From an uncultured Lachnospiraceae bacterium (lineage in GTDB: Bacteria > Bacillota > Clostridia > Lachnospirales > Lachnospiraceae): DNA of 16,340 nt. How positions within the stretch are numbered: the first letter of the stretch is position 1; the number at the start of each line of letters is the position of its first letter. The notes beneath the pieces were generated by a model. It was not told where the DNA came from and did not search any database. It worked only from the letters and a program-made list of their open reading frames with translations. Shown here one piece after another: positions 1-6,602 of this stretch. Location of the stretch: assembly GCA_937891165.1 (NCBI GenBank), contig CALAEX010000122.1:1-16340 (forward strand), read 5' to 3'. A program made the position numbers and the translations under genes.

Positions 1-674
1 TGTTCTTCATCATAATAATAAATCATCAAAGTTTCCTCTTTTGTTTTAAAAATATTTAATGCCACTTCTACATCAAAAAACTCTACAGATGGATTTTCTT
101 CTACTCTAGAAATTCTGCCTACCATTTCTCCCAAATAGATAATATTTGATATACCGGGAAGAAGATTATAAGAAATATCCTCTCCCATGGGAGATTTGCC
201 AAATAAATAAAAATAGTCTCCTATGGCTACTATTTTGGATATCGTAGAATAATCCTCTTCTGGTATTACTGCCAATTCTGTTACATCCCAAGTAGTAAGG
301 TCAATTGCTACCAAAACTTCTTCCATACTCAGCAATTCTTCGTTGAGTCTAGAAACAAAACAATAGAGTGTTCCATCTTCCACTATAATATCTTGTACTG
401 GTCCAAATCCTAAAGAAAACTCTACTTGTTTCAAGCAAGTCCCATCCCAATCATAGACAGAAAATTTTTGAATTTTCATTGTTTCGTCAATACTGGATGT
501 ATAAAGCAATCCATTCTCATCAACAGCCATCCCATATACTTGCTCTGTTCCTTCATAACGAAATATCTCTGGTTCCATTGCCAAAGAGTCTACATCTATT
601 TTAGACTCTACTCGACAACCCGCAACTAATAAAAACAGAAATGCCACTTGTATTATTATCAACCATCGTTTCAT
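1..674 (-). CDS. Lipoprotein with beta-propeller-like repeats, C-terminus beyond left edge
   Basis: This frame is open from ATG 672-674 to the left edge, giving 224 codons with no stop, so the gene is partial. Residues 1-20 form a lipoprotein signal (basic MKRW start, hydrophobic core, lipobox LVAGC with the acylated Cys at 20). The protein should therefore be anchored on the outer face of the membrane. The exported part has evenly spaced beta-strand blocks such as VYGMAVDENGLLYTSS, VQDIIVEDGTLYCF and ISKIVAIGDYFYLF, the look of a WD/YVTN-type propeller. I cannot name a family. In Lachnospiraceae, propellers of this sort are sometimes the N-terminal half of much longer solute-binding proteins; the visible part cannot decide that. 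The purine stretch GAAAGGAAAGGG lies just upstream of the ATG. The promoter region has direct repeats (separate entry). Confidence 0.85.
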   Translation of the reverse strand, partial: MKRWLIIIQVAFLFLLVAGCRVESKIDVDSLAMEPEIFRYEGTEQVYGMAVDENGLLYTSSIDETMKIQKFSVYDWDGTCLKQVEFSLGFGPVQDIIVEDGTLYCFVSRLNEELLSMEEVLVAIDLTTWDVTELAVIPEEDYSTISKIVAIGDYFYLFGKSPMGEDISYNLLPGISNIIYLGEMVGRISRVEENPSVEFFDVEVALNIFKTKEETLMIYYYDEE

Positions 675-707
675 ATTTCCCTTTCCTTTCTTTTTTATAA
701 TATCTTT

Positions 708-761
708 AGTATATCGTTCATATTTATCCTAGGAATGTCATTTTTGTAAACTTTTTGTTAA
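708..761 (-). promoter_or_regulatory. Promoter and 11-bp-spaced repeat box of the lipoprotein gene
   Basis: Read on the minus strand, TTAACA (761-756), TTTACA (750-745) and the looser GACATT (739-734) follow each other at an exact 11-bp pitch. This is the pattern known for PhoP/PhoB-type response regulators. On the plus strand the first two read TGTAAA-N5-TGTTAA, which fits the WalR box form TGTWAH-N5-TGTWAH. A TATACT hexamer at 713-708 is a possible -10, about 40 nt upstream of the ATG. Alternatively TTTACA (750-745) with a 17-bp spacer and ATAAAT could be an ordinary sigma-A promoter. The repeats are seen; the regulator is inferred. Confidence 0.5.
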
Positions 762-785
762 CATTTTCTATCAAAATCTTTTTTG

Positions 786-813
786 TTTACAATTTGTTTA
801 CAATTTGGACATA
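786..813 (+). promoter_or_regulatory. Second, oppositely oriented 11-bp-spaced repeat box
   Basis: On the plus strand TTTACA occurs at 786-791 and again at 797-802, with GACATA at 808-813, all at 11-bp pitch. The order TTTACA, TTTACA, GACAT(A) mirrors the minus-strand box at 734-761 (TTAACA, TTTACA, GACATT). The two boxes therefore form a head-to-head inverted pair, with their first repeats about 25 bp apart. There is no convincing plus-strand gene downstream; the nearest item is the structured element starting at 897. This may be an upstream site for the lipoprotein gene or a control site for transcription of that element. Confidence 0.4.
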
Positions 814-896
814 ATTAACATAAGTTTGTCACCTCAAAAAAATAATTCCCATATTTTTTGACGTTTTCATTAGGAATAAAAATTACATGTTTTCAC

Positions 897-1034
897 AAAA
901 GCCAAGTCTTGATAGTATCTGTGCAGAACCGTAAAGAGACGGCAGTCCTTGGCGAGGTCTTTTCGAGCCTAGTACTGCTCCGTCTCGTCCCGAGCGAGAG
1001 CGTGTTCGAACAGATACTATCAAGACGGGCTTTT
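897..1034 (+). repeat. Structured multi-stem element, complete copy 1
   Basis: A 138-nt element is closed by a long inverted repeat. AAAAGCC (897-903) pairs with GGCTTTT (1028-1034), and the 17-nt arm GTCTTGATAGTATCTGT (906-922) pairs perfectly with 1010-1026. Inside are two more stems. GAGACGGCAGT (936-946) pairs with 974-986, leaving a 2-nt bulge. CGAGCG (991-996) pairs with TGTTCG (1003-1008), using G-U pairs that exist only in plus-strand RNA, so the plus strand is the better RNA. A second copy at 12249-12340 shares a 34-nt identical block (953-986 here). It could be a small RNA, a miniature mobile element or a REP-like repeat. The weak TTGACG (858-863) upstream is the only promoter hint. 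A possible 103-aa reading frame across it looks spurious. Confidence 0.7.
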
Positions 1035-1075
1035 ATAAAACCTAAAAAATTATTATATTATAGTTCCTTATCTAT

Positions 1076-1110
1076 AAAAAAAGGGAGGCATCATGCCCCC
1101 CCTTTTTTTT
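1076..1110 (-). terminator. Rho-independent terminator of the glycan operon
   Basis: A GC-rich stem (GGGAGGCA 1083-1090 with TGCCCCCC 1094-1101) has a 3-nt loop, an A-run before (1076-1082) and a T-run after (1103-1110). It can work both ways. The single imperfect pair is A-C in plus RNA but a G-U wobble in minus RNA, so it suits minus-strand transcripts from the GH125 gene ending at 1166. Confidence 0.9.
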
Positions 1111-1121
1111 ACAATAACTCT

Positions 1122-1145
1122 AGTGACAGAACATATTCTATCACT
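1122..1145 (-). other. Hairpin in the 3' UTR of the GH125 gene
   Basis: AGTGACAGAA (1122-1131) and TTCTATCACT (1136-1145) form a 10-bp stem with a 4-nt loop. The one mismatch (C-A on plus) becomes a G-U pair in minus-strand RNA. It lies between the GH125 stop codon and the main terminator and has no T-run of its own, so it may protect the mRNA 3' end or assist termination. Confidence 0.5.
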
Positions 1146-1165
1146 AAAATTATAGTGTATAAATA

Positions 1166-2482
1166 TTAACAAAGTTTAAAATAATTTAAAACATAAAGTG
1201 CAAATAAGGAATTTGACCATGCGAACCAATCTCTTGTAAACTGGTTAGGGTCATTACAATCAAAACCTTCATGCATATATCCTGTACCTGCATCTGTGCT
1301 TAATAAAAGCTTTAACAATTCATTCTTTTCTGCATCATCTACAGAAGTTAAACCTTGCATAGAAAGTGCAATATGCCATACATATGATGGTGGTGTATGA
1401 GGGCTTCCGATACCCTTTGCAGCAGTACCTTCATAATAGAATGGATTTTCTTTACTTAATACGAACTTTCTTGTATTCTGATATATTTCATCGGATGCAT
1501 CTAAACATCTAAGCCATGGTAAAGATAATAAGCTTGGTACATTTGCATCGTCCATTAAGTTTACATTTCCAAGACCATCTACTTCATAAGCATACATCTT
1601 ACCAAATGTTTCATGTTCTACCATACCATACTTTTCTACGCCTGCTAAAATTTCTTCTCTCATCTTCACAGCCTGTTCTGCTAACGTAGCATCACCATAA
1701 GCATCTGCAATTTCTTTTACATACTTTAATGCTTCTGCTGCAAATAAGTTTGCAGGAATTAAGTAGCCATATTCACAAGCATCATCACTTGGACGGAAAC
1801 CACACCAAAGCATACCTGTTACTGCAACTGGTGTACCCTTACCATTACAAGCTAATGTATCGGTTGGAGGACAATTTTCTCTACGGAAGTAATATTTGGA
1901 TTCTGCTTCGTGATTCTGTTCCACTTTCCATAAATCCATAATAATCTGCAATGTACGGTGAATCTGTTCTGTTAATACAGTATTATCGCCTGTTGCTTTC
2001 CAATAATCATATAATAAACGAATTGGATAAGCAAGAGAATCGATTTCATATTTTCTTTCCCAATCCCAAGGAGTATCTTCTGTTTCGTCCTTTGTCCAGC
2101 ACTTTCCATTGTCTGTTACATTAAATGCATTTGCATATGGGTCAATTTCAATGTAACGGAACTGACGTACTACTAAACCACGTACTAACTGTGCTAACAA
2201 TGGATATTCCTTCATATATGGCATATAATGAGCAACCTGTGCACTAGAATCTCTGAGCCACATTGCTTCAATATCACCTGTAATAACGAAAACTTCATCT
2301 TCTGGCAAACATTTTACAGTTGTTTCTACTGTATTTACAAAACACTGCATAAAAGTTTTCACTAATTTTTCTTTATCTACTCCATGAGCTTCTGCATTAG
2401 CACCAATTTTTTCTGCTAAAGCTTCTCCTAATTTCTGCACTTCTGCTTTATACTGCTCTAAACGAACGTTATCAAACTCCAT
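1166..2482 (-). CDS. GH125 exo-alpha-1,6-mannosidase
   Basis: This 438-aa protein is the usual length for GH125, a family of inverting exo-alpha-1,6-mannosidases known from Clostridium perfringens and Streptococcus pneumoniae that trim N-glycan mannose. The hallmark blocks are present: AMWLRDSSAQV (73-83), GFRPSDDACEYGY (228-240), which should hold the catalytic acid (Asp233 or Asp234), and GYMHEGFDCNDPNQFTRDWF (401-420), with Glu405 as likely base. These assignments follow the characterised members by memory. No signal peptide is present, so it acts in the cytoplasm. ATG 2480-2482 lies 2 nt after the GH35 stop codon, and a GAGGAG ribosome site falls inside the end of GH35, so the two are co-translated. 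It is the last gene of the operon. In context it would remove alpha-1,6-mannose from imported N-glycan cores before GH130 acts. Confidence 0.95.
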   Translation of the reverse strand: MEFDNVRLEQYKAEVQKLGEALAEKIGANAEAHGVDKEKLVKTFMQCFVNTVETTVKCLPEDEVFVITGDIEAMWLRDSSAQVAHYMPYMKEYPLLAQLVRGLVVRQFRYIEIDPYANAFNVTDNGKCWTKDETEDTPWDWERKYEIDSLAYPIRLLYDYWKATGDNTVLTEQIHRTLQIIMDLWKVEQNHEAESKYYFRRENCPPTDTLACNGKGTPVAVTGMLWCGFRPSDDACEYGYLIPANLFAAEALKYVKEIADAYGDATLAEQAVKMREEILAGVEKYGMVEHETFGKMYAYEVDGLGNVNLMDDANVPSLLSLPWLRCLDASDEIYQNTRKFVLSKENPFYYEGTAAKGIGSPHTPPSYVWHIALSMQGLTSVDDAEKNELLKLLLSTDAGTGYMHEGFDCNDPNQFTRDWFAWSNSLFALYVLNYFKLC

Positions 2483-2484
2483 GT

Positions 2485-4260
2485 TTAACCAAGCTCCTCT
2501 CTATCTGTTAATAAAATTTCTTTTTCACCTGCTGCTTCTAATTCAAAAACAATGATTTCATTAGTTCCTTTCTTTAAAAGCGGTGCTGGAATATACAATG
2601 TCTTTTGTGGTCCAACGGTATTCCAGTAACGACCAAGTAAAAATCCATTGATATAAACGATACCTTTTACAAAACCATCTAAGCGAATAAACGTATCATT
2701 TGTTTCTTCTGCTTCAAATGTACCTCTAAAAAAGGCTGGATACTCTTGTTTTTCTTCTGGAATGGAAGTAAATTTCAATGTATCTATTTTTTCACAAGAA
2801 ATTGGATACATATCCCAACCAAATAAATATTGGTTTGCAATTCTAACTCCCCTTAAAATTCCTTTACCATCTAAAATATGACCACCATAATTAACTCTGC
2901 CCATATTTTCTACAAGAATCATAAGCTCTGCTGTTTCATTAAAACCAAGTCCAATCGTAACTGCATCATCACGTTTACCAGTATTTTCTTTAATACCTAA
3001 TAACTTTAATTCTTCTCCTTCTTTACGCAAGAAAATCAAAGCTCTATCACATAATCCATCAATCGAAAGGTCTAATACTTCAAATGGACCTTTCAATTTT
3101 GATGTATAAAGAACAAAACCAAAATCCAATCCAAGTTCTTCAAAGGATTGTGGATAAGAAGTAGTTACGACTTCCTCAGATACTTCATTTAAGTTATCCC
3201 AAAGACAAGCATATTCGGTTAATTTTACTGTACCATAAGCTTGTTTTACAGAATTTTTTACGGTTAACTCTGGCACTTTTCCTGTATGATTTTGTATCAT
3301 GTCTCTGATAGCATAATACTTCTCTGTCAAATCACCACATTCACTCAATGGACAATTGTAATCATAACTGGTTACGGTTGGTTGTAATCCATTATCATAA
3401 TTTGCACCATTTAACAAGCCAAAATTTGTACCACCATGGAACATATACATATTAACGGAAGCACCAAGGTCTAACATTTCTTTCATGACATCTGCGGTAT
3501 CTCCACTTTCTCTTGTATGATGTTCTTCATACCAATGGTCAAACCACCCATTCCAATATTCCATACACATCATTGGCTGATTTGGACGGAATCGTTTCAA
3601 TAATTCAAAATTACCTGTTGGGTGACTTCCAAAATTTACTGTAGCAAGTGTCCCTTTTAATTCGCCACCATTTAACATAAAATAACATGGTCCATCCGAA
3701 GTAAATAATAAACTCTTTACGTCATTTTCTAAAATAATGTCACGAACCGCTTCCATGTAACGATGGTCATTTCCGTAACTTCCATACTCATTTTCTACTT
3801 GCACAGCAATCACAGGACCACCATTTTCTGATAAATATGGACGAATCTGATGAAATAATTCTTTAAAATAATTTCTTACTTTAGAAAGAAAACCTTCATG
3901 ATAACAACGAAGCTTCATTCCTGGAATTGCCATTAACCAAGATGGCAAACCACCCATATCCCATTCTGCACAAATATAAGGACCTGGACGTAAAATAACA
4001 AAAAGACCTAACTTTTTGGCGATTTCTAAATATTGAGCCAGATTCAGCCCGCCTGAAAAATCAAACACACCTTCTTTTCGCTCATGAAGATTCCAACAAG
4101 TATAGGTCTCTACGGCATTCATGCCACATTCTTTTAATTTTTGCAGCCTGTCCTCCCAGTATTCTGGAACGACTCTAAAATAGTGAATTGTTCCGGAAAT
4201 TATCTGGAGCGGTTGCCCGTCCAGATAAAATCCGTTACTATCATAACTTAATCTACTCAT
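2485..4260 (-). CDS. GH35 beta-galactosidase (BgaC-like)
   Basis: The protein has 591 aa from the chosen ATG (4258-4260), a length close to pneumococcal BgaC, a cytoplasmic-type enzyme that prefers Gal-beta-1,3-GlcNAc/GalNAc. The N-terminal TIM barrel shows GTIHYFR (23-29), RPGPYICAEWDMGGLPSW (91-108), the acid/base Glu158 in QVENEYGSYG and the nucleophile Glu234 in MEYWNGWFD. The C-terminal part is beta-rich and ends near ERPFxN-like lines such as GFLLGRYWNTVGPQKTLYIP, typical of the family. There is no signal peptide. The frame stays open upstream to 4389, but that extension is Cys-rich and overlaps the GH130 C-terminus. The chosen start gives a 1-base TAATG overlap with the GH130 stop, no strong ribosome site of its own, and homology beginning right away. 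Translation is therefore probably coupled to GH130. Linkage preference (beta-1,3 or beta-1,4) is inferred only from family resemblance. Confidence 0.95.
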   Translation of the reverse strand: MSRLSYDSNGFYLDGQPLQIISGTIHYFRVVPEYWEDRLQKLKECGMNAVETYTCWNLHERKEGVFDFSGGLNLAQYLEIAKKLGLFVILRPGPYICAEWDMGGLPSWLMAIPGMKLRCYHEGFLSKVRNYFKELFHQIRPYLSENGGPVIAVQVENEYGSYGNDHRYMEAVRDIILENDVKSLLFTSDGPCYFMLNGGELKGTLATVNFGSHPTGNFELLKRFRPNQPMMCMEYWNGWFDHWYEEHHTRESGDTADVMKEMLDLGASVNMYMFHGGTNFGLLNGANYDNGLQPTVTSYDYNCPLSECGDLTEKYYAIRDMIQNHTGKVPELTVKNSVKQAYGTVKLTEYACLWDNLNEVSEEVVTTSYPQSFEELGLDFGFVLYTSKLKGPFEVLDLSIDGLCDRALIFLRKEGEELKLLGIKENTGKRDDAVTIGLGFNETAELMILVENMGRVNYGGHILDGKGILRGVRIANQYLFGWDMYPISCEKIDTLKFTSIPEEKQEYPAFFRGTFEAEETNDTFIRLDGFVKGIVYINGFLLGRYWNTVGPQKTLYIPAPLLKKGTNEIIVFELEAAGEKEILLTDREELG

Positions 4261-5249
4261 TACAGAGTATGTTTCTTTGTCCATTCTACAATCTCGTCTA
4301 CTGTAGTAAATGCAAGACCTGTTACAGTATCTGCACAACCATAGTAAACTGCAATTCTTCCAGTAGCTGCATCCGACAAGGCTGCACATGGGAATACAAC
4401 ATTTGGAACGTCACCTGTTCTTTCATAATCCTTATCAGGAGAAAGAGCATAGAACTTAGAACGATATTTTACTTTCCATGGTTCATCAATATCAAGAATT
4501 GCACTACCCATACGATATACAAATCCGTTACATGTATTGATTACACCATGATAGAATAATAACCAACCTTCATCTGTTTCAATTGGGCAAGGACCAGGAC
4601 CAACCTTTGTACACTGCCATGCGGAAGTATCTCCAGGAATTGTTCCCATAACATATCTATGATGTCCCCAGTATTCTAAATCTGGACTCTGGCTGAAGAA
4701 AATATCACCAAACTTCGTATGTCCAGTATCACTTGGACGGCTTAACATTGCATATTTTCCATTAATTTTTCTTGGGAATAATACACCATTTCTGTTGTAT
4801 GGAAGGAATGCATTTTCTAACTGATGGAATGTCTTAAAATCATAAGTATAAGCAATACCAATGGTTGGACCATGATATCCATTACACCATGTTACATAAT
4901 ATCTGTCTTCGATAAAACATACACGAGGGTCATAACGATACTCTCTATTTGTAACTTCTGGGTCTTCTCCTTCAAATACAATTGGAGTTTCATTAATTTC
5001 CCAATGAATGGCATCTTTACTAAAACCAGCAAAAATATCCATACTTACGCTCATACTATCACAACGGAATACGCCTGCAAATCCATCACCAAAAGGAACA
5101 ACCGCACTATTAAAAATACTGTTAGATGTTGGGATTGCATCCTTTTCGATAATTGGATTCTGGTCATATCTCCAAACTGGCTTATTGTAGTTTGCTGGTT
5201 TCTCCTGCCATGGAATGTTAGGCAGTGCTTTTCCAATAATCTTGCTCAT
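4260..5249 (-). CDS. GH130 beta-mannoside phosphorylase, probable Man-beta-1,4-GlcNAc type
   Basis: This 329-aa five-bladed propeller enzyme is of family GH130, which cleaves beta-mannosides with phosphate to give alpha-mannose 1-phosphate. Seen motifs include NSAVVPFGDGFAGVFRCD (47-64), YDPRV with the expected proton-donor Asp107 (by analogy with characterised members), FPRKINGKYAMLSRPSD and the late FPCAA. No signal peptide is present. The start ATG 5247-5249 has AGAGG seven nt upstream; an earlier ATG at 5264 lacks this. GH130 members act on mannan pieces, on mannosyl-glucose, or on the Man-GlcNAc left by N-glycan breakdown. The neighbours (GH125 mannosidase, GH20 hexosaminidase, GH29 fucosidase) favour the last, but substrate cannot be read from the sequence alone. 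The stop codon overlaps the GH35 start by one base. Released mannose 1-phosphate would enter central metabolism through enzymes not in this window. Confidence 0.93.
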   Translation of the reverse strand: MSKIIGKALPNIPWQEKPANYNKPVWRYDQNPIIEKDAIPTSNSIFNSAVVPFGDGFAGVFRCDSMSVSMDIFAGFSKDAIHWEINETPIVFEGEDPEVTNREYRYDPRVCFIEDRYYVTWCNGYHGPTIGIAYTYDFKTFHQLENAFLPYNRNGVLFPRKINGKYAMLSRPSDTGHTKFGDIFFSQSPDLEYWGHHRYVMGTIPGDTSAWQCTKVGPGPCPIETDEGWLLFYHGVINTCNGFVYRMGSAILDIDEPWKVKYRSKFYALSPDKDYERTGDVPNVVFPCAALSDAATGRIAVYYGCADTVTGLAFTTVDEIVEWTKKHTL

Positions 5250-5289
5250 CTGAAAACCTCTCATTCTGCTACATACAGTAGCGTAATTT

Positions 5290-5319
5290 ATGGAAGAAAA
5301 AATTTCTTTTTCCTTCCAT
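5290..5319 (-). other. Intercistronic hairpins between yitT and the GH130 gene
   Basis: ATGGAAG (5290-5296) pairs with CTTCCAT (5313-5319), continued by an A/T stem after a one-base bulge. It lies about 40 nt before the GH130 start. A second 9-bp hairpin (ATAAACAGA 5392-5400 with TCTGTTTAT 5405-5413) begins in the YitT stop codon. Neither is followed by a U-run on the minus strand, so they look like mRNA processing or stability elements rather than terminators. I found no good promoter in this 160-bp gap. Confidence 0.35.
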
Positions 5320-5409
5320 GTTAGCCTTTAAGTTACTTTGTTTTACAAGAACACTAAAATGCTCTTAAAGCTTCTTATAAATAAATTTATGATAAACAGA
5401 AAATTCTGT

Positions 5410-6276
5410 TTATTCCACTCTCTTTTCAAAATTTCCACTCACATATACGTGCTCGTCTGCGACGATAAATGCTTGAGGGTCAATTTTGTGAATTGCTTCA
5501 ATACAACTACTTACTTCATACTTAGAAACACAAGACACTAATACATTTGTGCTATCCTTTGTATAAGCACCAACACCATTCCATTTTGTAACACCACGTC
5601 TTGTCTGTTCTACAATTAACTTATCAATGCCTTCTTTCTTTGTAAAAATCATCAAACGCACATTGATATTTTGATAATGCATTCTATCAAGAATTACTGT
5701 ATAAAATGCCATAAACACAACCGAAAGAATTACTGTTTCTAAATCAGACTGAAAATAAAAAATAACATATAATACACAATTGATAAGTAAACCAATTTTA
5801 CCTACACTAGCATGTGGATTTTTCTTCATTGCCCAAATACCTAAAATATCCACACCACCACTGCTACCTCCTGCAAAGAGCACCAAACCAATTCCTGCAC
5901 CTGTAATCAAACTACCAGATAAAATAGAAATGGTTGTATCTACAATTGGTTCTGCTGGTACTGGCACAAGCGTAGCAAAAATACTAATTGCTGCAACACC
6001 AATCGCTGTCTTTACAAAGAAATTCTTATCAATACCTTTCCATGCTAAAACAAATAATGGGATATTGATTAATAAGTACATAATACCATATAAATTAAAA
6101 TCCCCTAAATCTACAAAGGACCCAATAAAATATGTAATTACCTGTGCTACACCAACACCACCACCACTACACAACTTCAATGGTGAAATAAAAGTATTCA
6201 TACCTATAGCATATATCATACAACCTAGTAATATCATGCCTACTTTTTTCCATGTTTTTGGTATTTTATCTATCAT
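5410..6276 (-). CDS. YitT/DUF2179 family membrane protein
   Basis: This 288-aa protein has the YitT layout: about five hydrophobic segments (roughly 12-30, 42-58, 62-80, 88-104 and 112-136, with another near 160-195) and a soluble C-terminal DUF2179 domain (about 205-285). The glycine-rich signatures SGGGVGVAQ (37-45) and AGGSSGGVDILG (135-146) are typical. Proteins of this family sit in the cell membrane and their biochemical role is not established. The ATG has AGGAG seven nt upstream. A consensus promoter (6356-6384) lies upstream, and the gene leads into GH130-GH35-GH125 without a clear terminator. Its presence at the head of a glycan operon makes a transport or efflux role for sugars or their products possible, but that is inference from position only. 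Confidence 0.92.
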   Translation of the reverse strand: MIDKIPKTWKKVGMILLGCMIYAIGMNTFISPLKLCSGGGVGVAQVITYFIGSFVDLGDFNLYGIMYLLINIPLFVLAWKGIDKNFFVKTAIGVAAISIFATLVPVPAEPIVDTTISILSGSLITGAGIGLVLFAGGSSGGVDILGIWAMKKNPHASVGKIGLLINCVLYVIFYFQSDLETVILSVVFMAFYTVILDRMHYQNINVRLMIFTKKEGIDKLIVEQTRRGVTKWNGVGAYTKDSTNVLVSCVSKYEVSSCIEAIHKIDPQAFIVADEHVYVSGNFEKRVE

Positions 6277-6355
6277 AGCTATTCTCCTTCACACAGTCTT
6301 TTCTTATAATCCTACATCCCTATTTACAGCAATAATATGAAGCTTTTCCAACCAT

Positions 6356-6384
6356 ATTTTATCTGTTTTGCATTCATATGTCAA
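6356..6384 (-). promoter_or_regulatory. Sigma-A promoter for yitT-GH130-GH35-GH125
   Basis: On the minus strand, a perfect -35 TTGACA (6384-6379), a 17-bp spacer and -10 TAAAAT (6361-6356) stand about 80 nt upstream of the YitT start. This makes the last four genes of the locus an independent transcription unit. The remaining part of the 326-bp gap (6385-6521) is T-rich on the plus strand with no gene that I can support. Confidence 0.8.
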
Positions 6385-6521
6385 TGTGTTTTCACTATTT
6401 TCTTAAAAATAATTCAGATTTTTTTGTCAAATATGCACAAGGATTGTTAGATTTTCTAGATTTTTTAACTACTTTTTGCACAATTTTCTTTTTTTTCTTA
6501 CAATTTTTTTTGATAAAACGA

Positions 6522-6584
6522 GGGCTGTTGCAAAATAGAACCAATCTAGGCAAAGTTCTTGTTTTATCTATTTTGCAACAACCC
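6522..6584 (-). terminator. Long inverted repeat behind GH20: terminator or miniature IS-like element
   Basis: GGGCTGTTGCAAAATAGA (6522-6539) is matched by its inverted copy at 6567-6584, with one mismatch (C525-A581 in the last three digits). In minus-strand RNA that mismatch becomes a U-G pair, so the transcript from GH20 (stop at 6603) would form an unbroken 18-bp stem. Only a short TTTT follows, so termination may be modest. The sequence of the ends, beginning GGGCTGTTGCAAAAT, recalls terminal repeats of IS1182-type insertion sequences from memory. A 63-bp miniature derivative used as a terminator is possible. No target duplication is evident. Confidence 0.6.
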
Positions 6585-6602
6585 CGTCTGTTATCTTAAC
6601 AT

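Noticed and set aside
786..802. CRISPR-like direct repeats
   Set aside because: There are only two TTTACA units at 11-bp pitch with no spacers of CRISPR length and no cas genes.
858..1169. Plus-strand open frame of 103 codons
   Set aside because: It runs straight through the structured repeat and the terminator, has no ribosome site and shows no protein-like pattern.
4261..4389. N-terminal extension of the GH35 protein
   Set aside because: It overlaps the GH130 coding end, is rich in Cys/Tyr unlike any GH35, and the TAATG start at 4260 gives the normal family length.
5250..5264. Upstream ATG adding five residues to GH130
   Set aside because: The AGAGG ribosome site falls between this ATG and the one at 5249, which it fits at seven nt.
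4188..5324. Plus-strand open frames opposite GH130
   Set aside because: They are complements of a well-supported enzyme gene and have no family features or ribosome sites.
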